Below, piece after piece: positions 1 to 6,150 of a DNA stretch of 11,463 nt. Positions within the stretch are counted from its first letter, which is position 1; each line of letters starts with the position of its first letter. Location: the NCBI GenBank assembly GCA_029335935.2, contig JARJMV020000059.1, positions 1-11,463 on the forward strand. Reading direction: 5' to 3'. The stretch is from a bacterium (GTDB lineage: Bacteria > Armatimonadota > Fimbriimonadia > Fimbriimonadales > GBS-DC). The notes beneath the pieces are model-generated. The model ran no database searches, had not been told where the DNA came from, and saw only the letters and a program-made list of their open reading frames with translations. A program made the position numbers and the translations under genes.

Positions 1-680
1 GTGTAGGCGTAGACCGCAGCGTCGATGAGCGCGTTGCCTGGTCCCGTGTCGAACGCCGCAATCCTGTCGGGCGCGCCGTTAGCGGGTAGTACCGTCACAT
101 TCGCCATACCGCCCAAGTTCAGCGCGACGCGATGTTCGGTCGGGTGGCGCAGCAGCAGCCAATCGACAATCGGCACAAGCGGCGCACCTTGTCCACCGTG
201 CGCCATATCTCGGGTGCGGAAGTCAGCTACAACAGGCGCGCCCAACCGCGCCGCAATCACATCGGGCTGACCGATCTGCAAGGTGTTGTGCACCGACGCC
301 TCAAACAGTGCGCCGTGAGGCGCGTGCCAGATGGTCTGCCCATGCGAGCCGACGAAGTCCAAGCGTGGCGGAGACGCTTGCGTTATCAGCGCCGACGCGG
401 CTTGCGCGAACCGCTCGCCCAGATAGGCGTCCCACAGGCACAACTCGGCAGGACGCCCGCGCTCTATGAGCTGGAGCAGTCCCTCGCGCTCTTCAGGCGT
501 GTAGGGGCTGTGGTGAACCGCGAGCGTTTGCGCCAGCAGCGAGTCGCCAGAACCCGTCAGGCGCACCAACGCCGCATCGATGCCGTCCAGCGAAGTGCCC
601 GCCATCAGCCCAATCGCGTACCGCGCACGCTCAAAAGAGACGCCGATGCAGCTCCCAAGCGTCGGGAAGGTGGGACCCAT
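1..680 (-). CDS. anmK: Anhydro-N-acetylmuramic acid kinase, C-terminus cut by window edge
   Basis: AnmK hydrolyses and phosphorylates 1,6-anhydro-MurNAc to MurNAc-6-phosphate in the cytoplasm, a step of peptidoglycan recycling. The first 226 residues are visible; the rest lies beyond position 1 (family members are about 370 residues). Seen in order: the ATP-binding GLMAGTSLDGID at residues 24-35, GSHGQTIWH near 111-119, the RDMAHGGQGAPLVP segment with the likely catalytic Asp158, NLGGMANV near 188-195, and FDTGPGNALID at 210-220. The ATG at 680 gives about 23 residues before the conserved start of the fold, more than usual; no in-frame ATG exists nearer than Met26, which lies inside the motif. 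There is no clear Shine-Dalgarno site, and CATAAT at 695-700 (minus) suggests a very short leader. No MurQ etherase gene is visible beside it. The family assignment is secure. Confidence 0.93.
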   Translation of the reverse strand, partial: MGPTFPTLGSCIGVSFERARYAIGLMAGTSLDGIDAALVRLTGSGDSLLAQTLAVHHSPYTPEEREGLLQLIERGRPAELCLWDAYLGERFAQAASALITQASPPRLDFVGSHGQTIWHAPHGALFEASVHNTLQIGQPDVIAARLGAPVVADFRTRDMAHGGQGAPLVPIVDWLLLRHPTEHRVALNLGGMANVTVLPANGAPDRIAAFDTGPGNALIDAAVYAY

Positions 681-694
681 CAGTTGCGCTATAG

Positions 695-700
695 ATTATG
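695..700 (-). promoter_or_regulatory. Possible -10 box before anmK
   Basis: CATAAT lies 14 nt before the anmK ATG and would start transcription about 7 nt from the codon. I see no convincing -35 hexamer at 16-18 nt. It competes with the better TATAAT at 872-877, which would give a leader of about 185 nt. Confidence 0.35.
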
Positions 701-752
701 GCACAGCGTGGGGGAACCTAAGCGTTGCGGGAGCCGTCATAGCGATATAGCC

Positions 753-857
753 TCATGTACGGGTCGTTGCAGGAGGCGCGGGCGGGGTTTCCGCGCCTCC
801 CGTGTGTGGTGGGGTTGGTGAGGAAAGTCGCCCGGAAAGGAGCCTTTTGCGATACAT
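753..857 (-). CDS. Possible 34-codon leader ORF upstream of anmK
   Basis: A short frame starts MYRKRLLSGR, turns Pro/Thr-rich and ends RT. Its ATG lies 14 nt after a TATAAT box, and AAGGAG and GGTGAGG lie just before the ATG, so transcription and translation signals are present. Its stop overlaps the ATG of a second 12-codon frame (MRLYRYDGSRNA, 718-756) by ATGA. I recognise no family. The pair could be leader peptides, or chance frames in a structured RNA. The start signals fall inside an inverted-repeat arm, which could hide them. Confidence 0.2.
   Translation of the reverse strand: MYRKRLLSGRLSSPTPPHTGGAETPPAPPATTRT
772..800. repeat. Perfect 10-bp inverted repeat (hairpin)
   Basis: GGAGGCGCGG at 772-781 is exactly complementary to CCGCGCCTCC at 791-800, with a 9-nt loop. 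It lies about 100 nt past the stop of the M32 peptidase gene. Read on the minus strand no T-run follows, so it is not a standard terminator; it could halt or protect RNA, or be part of the anmK leader fold. Confidence 0.55.
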
Positions 858-871
858 CCTCACCACTCCTT
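816..871 (-). repeat. Two interleaved inverted repeats in the anmK leader
   Basis: On the minus strand AAGGAG (871-866) pairs with CTCCTT (842-837), and TGGTGAGGA (865-857) pairs with TCCTCACCA (824-816). The arms alternate a-b-a'-b', so the two helices are either a pseudoknot or alternative states. The first b arm contains the GGTGAGG ribosome-site-like sequence and runs to the A of the ATG at 857. Confidence 0.4.
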
Positions 872-877
872 ATTATA
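872..877 (-). promoter_or_regulatory. TATAAT -10 box reading toward anmK
   Basis: A perfect TATAAT on the minus strand, preceded directly by TG. No good -35 hexamer is visible at normal spacing. Transcription would begin about 865 and give anmK a leader of about 185 nt containing the inverted repeats listed here. Confidence 0.45.
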
Positions 878-902
878 CACGATATTCGCTCTGTCGCGCT
901 GT

Positions 903-2411
<1,509 letters not shown>

Positions 2412-2420
2412 AGCGAGGCG

Positions 2421-2426
2421 ATTATA
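2421..2426 (-). promoter_or_regulatory. TATAAT -10 box, 9 nt from the M32 start codon
   Basis: On the minus strand GGTATAATCG precedes the ATG of the M32 gene. Normal initiation about 7 nt past the box gives a transcript starting 0-3 nt before the ATG. No Shine-Dalgarno site fits in that leader. No strong -35 hexamer is seen. Confidence 0.6.
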
Positions 2427-2459
2427 CCTTCTGGCACGGAAGTTGCTGGCAGACCCAGC

Positions 2460-2762
2460 ATGCGCCACAAAGAGACTTGGGGACTGATTCTGCTGGTGCT
2501 TGCCGACTCACTAAGTACCTACTGGCTAATCACGCGCGGGTATGCGACCGAGTTCAATCCGATTATGGACTGGTTCATTCAGTTGAGTTGGGGCGCGTTC
2601 TTCGCGGTGAAGTTTTTGACGCTGGCGATGGCGGTGGGGCTTGCCGAGTGGTATCGGCGTCGGAATCCGCTGTTTGTGCGTCGTTGGCTGCGCTATGGGT
2701 TCACGATGTACCTGACGCTGTGGGTAGGCGGCGCGTTGGTGAGCAGTTTCGGGGCGCGTTAG
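2460..2762 (+). CDS. Small three-helix membrane protein, DUF5658-like
   Basis: A 100-residue integral membrane protein of unknown function. Predicted helices are at about residues 7-25, 43-64 and 79-97. The pattern is that of DUF5658 as I recall it: an Asp in helix 1 (LADSLSTYW), an E/N-P turn after it (TEFNPIM), and a Lys at the start of helix 2 (AVKFL). A basic cluster EWYRRRNP / RRWLRYG separates helices 2 and 3. The ATG at 2460 is the only sensible start; there is no Shine-Dalgarno site, and a 5-bp hairpin (GCTGG/CCAGC, 2445-2459) ends directly at the ATG. It diverges from the M32 gene 48 nt away and converges on deoB, sharing 4 nt of stop codons. Family assignment is from memory of the pattern; function unknown. 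Confidence 0.75.
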   Translation: MRHKETWGLILLVLADSLSTYWLITRGYATEFNPIMDWFIQLSWGAFFAVKFLTLAMAVGLAEWYRRRNPLFVRRWLRYGFTMYLTLWVGGALVSSFGAR

Positions 2763-3928
2763 GCGAGCATATCGACGCCGTGCGTGAGCGACGCCCCCCA
2801 ACGCGCCCCAATCGTTGCGCCGATGTCGGCAAGCGTGCGCCGCACTCCCAAGTCGCGCCCTGCCTCAACCGACGGCGAGTAGATGAGCAGCGGCAGGTAC
2901 TCGCGCGAGTGGTCAGTGCTGGGAGTAGTGGGGTCGTTGCCGTGATCGGCGGTCAGAATCAGCCAATCGGTCGGCTGAAGCAGGGCGAGCAGCTCCGCGA
3001 GCATGCCGTCGAACGCCTCCAGCGCACGGGCGAAGCCCTCAGGGTCGTTCCGATGCCCGTAGAGCATGTCGAAGTCTTCAAAGTTGGCGAAGATAAAGGC
3101 GCAATCGCTCGCTAATGCGCGCACTAACGCTTGGTGATGTTCGGGATTGCTTTGCGTGCGCTCGGCGTGTCGGAACCCTCGATAGACGAACAGTTCTGGT
3201 ACGACACCGATGCCATACACGCCGACACCGCGCGAGGCAAGCGCATCGATGAGATTGGGCGGCGGGGGCAGGGGGAAGTCGCGGCGGTTTTCTGTGCGCC
3301 GAAAGGTCTCTGGGCTGTCGCCGATAAATGGACGCGCAATCACGCGCTGCACATGGTGCGGTGGCTGCAGCAGCTCGCGCGCGATTTCACACATCCGATA
3401 GAGTGCCTCAACAGGGATTACCGCCTCGTGCGCGGCAATCTGGAACACGCTGTCCGCGCTGGTGTAGACAATCGGCTTGCCTGTGCGCAGGTGTTCCGCG
3501 CCGAGCTGGCGGATGATTTCCGTTCCTGAGGCGGGGTAGTTGCCCAGCGTCTGCCTGCCGATGCGCGATTCGAACGCTTGCATAATCTCAGGCGGAAAAC
3601 CGTTGGGATAGGTGGGGAATGGGACTTCCGTGTGGAGGCCCATCATCTCCCAGTGCCCCGTGACTGAGTCTTTGCCTTTGGAGTGGGGCTGCACCTTGCC
3701 GTAGTGAGCGCGTGGCGCGTTGGCAGGTGGAACGCCCCGCAGCGGCGCGATATTGCCCAGCCCCAGCGCTTGCAGCGTAGGCAGGTTCAACCCGCCCACT
3801 GCCTCTGCCAAGTGTCCCAGCGTGTCGGGATGGTTCTCGCCGACATCGCCATAGTCGGCGGCGTCGGGAGCTGCGCCCACGCCGCAGCCGTCCAGCACGA
3901 TGAGTATCGCTCGGTCAAACGCGCTCAT
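2759..3928 (-). CDS. deoB: Phosphopentomutase
   Basis: DeoB interconverts ribose-1-phosphate and ribose-5-phosphate (and the deoxy forms), linking nucleoside salvage to the pentose phosphate pathway in the cytoplasm. The 389-residue length is normal. Alkaline-phosphatase-superfamily metal ligands are all visible: Asp13 in VLDGCGVG, Asp287 and His292 in [11 protein letters not shown], Asp328-His329 in LTADHGND, His340 in [10 protein letters not shown]. The phosphorylated Thr is Thr90 in [23 protein letters not shown] at 155-168 is also typical. The ATG at 3928 overlaps the stop of the UvrA-like gene as ATGA, with a GGGGGG run 3 nt before it, so translation is probably coupled. No other nucleoside-salvage gene is next to it. 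At its 3' end it overlaps the convergent membrane-protein gene by 4 nt. Confidence 0.96.
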   Translation of the reverse strand: MSAFDRAILIVLDGCGVGAAPDAADYGDVGENHPDTLGHLAEAVGGLNLPTLQALGLGNIAPLRGVPPANAPRAHYGKVQPHSKGKDSVTGHWEMMGLHTEVPFPTYPNGFPPEIMQAFESRIGRQTLGNYPASGTEIIRQLGAEHLRTGKPIVYTSADSVFQIAAHEAVIPVEALYRMCEIARELLQPPHHVQRVIARPFIGDSPETFRRTENRRDFPLPPPPNLIDALASRGVGVYGIGVVPELFVYRGFRHAERTQSNPEHHQALVRALASDCAFIFANFEDFDMLYGHRNDPEGFARALEAFDGMLAELLALLQPTDWLILTADHGNDPTTPSTDHSREYLPLLIYSPSVEAGRDLGVRRTLADIGATIGARWGASLTHGVDMLA

Positions 3929-4680
3929 TCGCCCCCCTGCACCACAGCCTGCTCAGGCAAACTCACGATATGAATCGTCACCAAGCCTTTCGCCAGTTTC
4001 AGGCTGGTCTCCACCGCCTCCGCTAAGCGCGACTGCACGCCCTCGCGCACGACGATGCGGTCTATCACAATCTCGATGGTGTGCGGTTTATATCGGTCCA
4101 GCGTGGGCGGGTCGGCGACCTCGTAGACTTGTCCGTCAACGCGCACGCGCACGAATCCAAGTTTTTGCGCCTCGCTGAACACATGGCGATACTCGCCTTT
4201 GCGTCCGCGCACGACGGGCGCAAGCACTTGGATGCGCGTGCCTTCAGGGAGGCGCATTACCGTGTCCACGATGCCGTCCACCGTCTGTCGCGCGATGGGC
4301 TTGCCACACTGAGGGCAGTGGGGGCGACCAGCGCGGGCGAACAGCAACCGTAGATAGTCGTAAATCTCCGTCACAGTGCCCACAGTACTGCGCGGGTTGT
4401 GGCTGGTGGATTTCTGGTCGATTGAGATGGCGGGCGAGAGACCCTCGATGGAGTCGACATCGGGTTTGTCCATCACGCCGAGGAACTGTCGGGCGTAGGA
4501 TGAAAGGCTCTCGACATAGCGGCGTTGCCCCTCGGCGTAGAGGGTATCGAACGCGAGCGTGGACTTACCCGACCCCGACACGCCTGTAATCACGACGAGT
4601 TGGTCGCGCGGGATTTCGACATGCAGGTTCTTGAGGTTGTGTTCACGCGCGCCGGAGATGATGATCTTATCTTGCGCCAT
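3925..4680 (-). CDS. Truncated UvrA-like protein: Walker A plus UvrB-binding domain only
   Basis: The 251 residues match the N-terminal quarter of excinuclease ABC subunit A, which normally has about 940. Present: the ATP-binding I start ([10 protein letters not shown], Walker A GVSGSGKS at 33-40), [19 protein letters not shown] at 50-67, [16 protein letters not shown] at 87-102, the HCPQCGKPI Cys pair (C122, C125), then the UvrB-binding domain to about residue 240. Missing: both ABC signatures, Walker B, the insertion domain, later zinc fingers and all of ATPase domain II, so it cannot act as a full damage sensor. The stop codon follows an unrelated-looking tail ([12 protein letters not shown]) and overlaps deoB by ATGA. 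The remaining frame looks intact, with no internal stop. The ATG lies 7 nt after the tRNA CCA end; AAGGA is only 2 nt from the ATG. It may be a split gene, a remnant, a domain protein acting on UvrB, or an assembly join. Confidence 0.85.
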   Translation of the reverse strand: MAQDKIIISGAREHNLKNLHVEIPRDQLVVITGVSGSGKSTLAFDTLYAEGQRRYVESLSSYARQFLGVMDKPDVDSIEGLSPAISIDQKSTSHNPRSTVGTVTEIYDYLRLLFARAGRPHCPQCGKPIARQTVDGIVDTVMRLPEGTRIQVLAPVVRGRKGEYRHVFSEAQKLGFVRVRVDGQVYEVADPPTLDRYKPHTIEIVIDRIVVREGVQSRLAEAVETSLKLAKGLVTIHIVSLPEQAVVQGGE

Positions 4681-4687
4681 AATCCTT

Positions 4688-4761
<74 letters not shown>

Positions 4762-4774
4762 TTGCCTAATCGTC

Positions 4775-4803
4775 ATTATACCCCAAACCAGCGACAGATT
4801 CAA
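4775..4803 (-). promoter_or_regulatory. Sigma70-type promoter of tRNA-Gly (and probably uvrA fragment/deoB)
   Basis: Minus strand: TTGAAT (-35, 4803-4798), 17-nt spacer, TATAAT (-10, 4780-4775). The tRNA 5' end lies 13 nt after the -10 box, leaving a short 5' trailer. A GGGG run lies directly before the -10. This is the best-matching promoter in the window, and no other promoter is evident before deoB. Confidence 0.8.
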
Positions 4804-4997
4804 CTACTCGTGGGGACAACGGGTTGTTTCAGCATTCTCACTTATTGAGGAGCCACGCTGGATGTGAGGCTCTAGCGCGGCAGTAGCAGATTAGTGTGAG
4901 TAGGTAAGCAGCTACTGGGGCAGGTACAGATTTACCCTCACCCCAACTTCCTCTCCTACACTGGGGAAATTAGATGGGAATTTTTTACGAAATAGGG
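4804..4997. other. Intergenic DNA between tRNA and pilin promoters with small inverted repeats
   Basis: No gene is seen here. It contains a perfect 7-bp inverted repeat CAGTAGC/GCTACTG (4881-4887 with 4911-4917), a 5-bp GAGCC/GGCTC pair near 4850-4872, a small ACAA-CGGG-TTGT hairpin near 4817-4828 and the octamer GAGTAGGT at 4898-4905, which recurs in the pilin leader. A pyrimidine-rich stretch (4935-4956) and an AT-rich stretch (about 4966-4997) lead into the pilin -10 box. Confidence 0.4.
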
Positions 4998-5003
4998 TAT
5001 AAT
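4998..5003 (+). promoter_or_regulatory. TATAAT -10 box of the pilin operon
   Basis: A perfect TATAAT following GGG. The upstream DNA is AT-rich with a TTTTTT run at 4981-4986, but no good -35 hexamer is seen. Initiation would fall at about 5010, exactly where the 11-bp inverted repeat starts, giving a leader of about 88 nt. Confidence 0.6.
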
Positions 5004-5010
5004 TAGCAAG

Positions 5011-5059
5011 TAGACCTACTCGGTCAACTGGTATTCGGGTGAGCGGCGGAGTAGGTCTA
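5011..5059 (+). repeat. 11-bp perfect stem-loop at the 5' end of the pilin mRNA
   Basis: TAGACCTACTC (5011-5021) is exactly complementary to GAGTAGGTCTA (5049-5059), with a 27-nt loop. Its first base is about where transcription should start, so the mRNA would begin with a helix. Such 5' stems can protect mRNA from decay or hold a regulatory switch. The ribosome site at 5084-5090 is outside it. There is no T-tract, so it is not a terminator. Confidence 0.65.
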
Positions 5060-5083
5060 TAGTAGCAGCGACGTAATCCTGCT

Positions 5084-5090
5084 AAGGAGG
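5084..5090 (+). promoter_or_regulatory. Strong Shine-Dalgarno site of the pilin gene
   Basis: AAGGAGG followed by 7 nt and ATG. It fixes the start at 5098 and contrasts with the absence of such sites before several other genes here. Confidence 0.85.
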
Positions 5091-5097
5091 TAATGCG

Positions 5098-5907
5098 ATG
5101 AAGCGTGGATTTACGCTAATAGAGCTGTTGGTCGTGATTGCGATTATCGCTATTTTAGCGGCGATTCTATTCCCTGTGTTTGCCCAGGCGCGCGAGAAGG
5201 CGCGTCAGACGACCTGCACCAGCAACCACAAACAAATGGGGCTGGCAACCATGATGTACCTCACCGACTACGACCAGACTTGGTTCCCTGCGTGGGTGGA
5301 TGTGCCGAATTTAGGGAATGGGCACTGGTTCTTCAAAATCTCGCCGTACATCAAGTCGGGCGTGGGCACAACTTGGGACACCTACACGCCGCAGGCTCGC
5401 GCGAGCGAGATTCGCATCTGCCCTTCAGGGGTGGCGCGCGCCTTCAACTACAGCATGAACCAGCACATCTGCCCGCTGATTTGGGACAACAGCTGCCCGC
5501 TCGGACCAGGGCGATGCTACCTGCCCGACACTGAAGCCCTCTTCACCCACCCAGCGGAGACGATTATCTACGGCGACGCCACTCAGATTGAGGGATGGGG
5601 CTGGGATTCTTCGGCGAACTTCTGTTATTGGCCCTCGCAAGAGACCTGCTGGAACGGCGGACGCTTCCCGCAGGGCGACAGCGACCCGCTCTGGGATCGC
5701 TTAGACCGCGATGTGCCGCGCTCAGTCTGGGATCCCAACAGCACTTGGAACCCCGACTTGGGCTACGGGCAGGTGCGCTACCGCCACAATCGGATGGCGG
5801 TGTTCACCTTCGCCGATGGGCACGCCAAAGCGTTCCGTCGCGGCGCGGTGAAAGTGCCGTGGCACTGGTCGCTGACCGCAACCCACGAGAACGACTGGGC
5901 ACGATAG
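5098..5907 (+). CDS. Prepilin-like protein with N-methylation motif and H-X9-DG C-terminus
   Basis: A 269-residue secreted type IV pilin/pseudopilin-like protein. The leader MKRG is followed by FTLIEL, so a prepilin peptidase would cut after Gly4 and methylate Phe5; Glu9 is the usual Glu5 of the mature protein. A single hydrophobic helix spans about 7-28. [12 protein letters not shown] at 32-43 and the C-terminal H230-X9-D240-G241 match the abundant DUF1559-like prepilin proteins of Armatimonadota and Planctomycetes. There are seven cysteines (C40, 108, 125, 133, 140, 176, 184), six of them in the globular body, suggesting disulfides outside the cell, and many tryptophans. It is expressed from its own promoter with a stem-loop leader and a strong ribosome site. 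The next gene starts 9 nt after its stop. No assembly ATPase or peptidase gene is nearby, so machinery must be elsewhere. Its exact role (pilus subunit or surface protein) is unknown. Confidence 0.9.
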   Translation: MKRGFTLIELLVVIAIIAILAAILFPVFAQAREKARQTTCTSNHKQMGLATMMYLTDYDQTWFPAWVDVPNLGNGHWFFKISPYIKSGVGTTWDTYTPQARASEIRICPSGVARAFNYSMNQHICPLIWDNSCPLGPGRCYLPDTEALFTHPAETIIYGDATQIEGWGWDSSANFCYWPSQETCWNGGRFPQGDSDPLWDRLDRDVPRSVWDPNSTWNPDLGYGQVRYRHNRMAVFTFADGHAKAFRRGAVKVPWHWSLTATHENDWAR

Positions 5908-5916
5908 GAGCCAGCC

Positions 5917-6150
5917 ATGCGAACCGAGATACCGACGCCCGTCGTGATTGGGATTATCGTGGTGATTGTGGCGGTGTTGGGCTTCTTCGTGGTGCGTAGT
6001 CTGACGGAGCCTGCGCCGACTGTGGACACGATTCGGGCAGGGGGTCCGCCCACGCCGAACTACGCGCCTGCGCCCGCGCCGATGGCGCCGCAGGGGGCGA
6101 ACCCCGCGCCGTACCAGCCGCCTGCCGGCTACGGCGCGCCCGGACGCTAA
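5917..6150 (+). CDS. Small single-pass membrane protein with Pro/Ala-rich tail, pilin operon partner
   Basis: A 77-residue protein. A short N-terminus (MRTEIPTP) precedes one hydrophobic helix at about 8-27, then RSLTEPAPT and a low-complexity tail rich in Pro, Ala and Gly (APAPAPMAPQG..., ending GYGAPGR). GGAG at 5907-5910, overlapping the TAG stop of the pilin gene, lies 6 nt before the ATG, so the two genes are translationally linked. No enzyme motif is present. The tail lies probably outside the membrane and could reach through the wall or bind a partner; that is inference. The stop overlaps the stop of the convergent ATPase gene by 4 nt. I know no formal family name; small proteins of this shape after prepilin genes are, to my recollection, common in Armatimonadota. 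Confidence 0.75.
   Translation: MRTEIPTPVVIGIIVVIVAVLGFFVVRSLTEPAPTVDTIRAGGPPTPNYAPAPAPMAPQGANPAPYQPPAGYGAPGR

Larger units (their letters stand above)
681..902 (-). other. Structured intergenic/leader region between M32 peptidase and anmK
   Basis: These 222 bases separate two minus-strand genes. Read on the minus strand they hold a TATAAT box (872-877), two interleaved inverted repeats (866-871 with 837-842; 857-865 with 816-824), a perfect 10-bp hairpin (800-791 with 781-772), and two tiny reading frames of 34 and 12 codons that overlap by ATGA at 753-756. No T-tract follows any hairpin, so I see no classic intrinsic terminator for the peptidase gene. The region may be a 5' leader of anmK; that role is inference. 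Confidence 0.4.

Noticed and set aside
132..821. Plus-strand open frame of 229 codons over anmK
   Set aside because: Arg/Gln-rich mirror frame of a well-recognised minus-strand gene; no family character and no start signals. GC-rich coding DNA creates such antisense frames.
820..829. GAGGAAAGTC on the plus strand, as in the conserved core of RNase P RNA
   Set aside because: Only ten bases match; the surrounding P4 partner and the conserved 3' segment are absent and the region is too short.
2412..2468. N-terminal extension of the M32 peptidase to the ATG at 2468
   Set aside because: It contains the TATAAT box and overlaps the divergent gene start; the added 19 residues do not fit the family.
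2477..3115. Plus-strand 212-codon frame across the small membrane gene and deoB
   Set aside because: Shifted frame of the membrane protein continuing antisense to deoB; no motif and no ribosome site.
4935..4956. Pyrimidine-rich CCCTCACCCCAACTTCCTCT-like stretch, recalling interspersed repeats of many GC-rich bacteria
   Set aside because: Only one degenerate copy in the window and no clear inverted partner; cannot be called a repeat without the genome.
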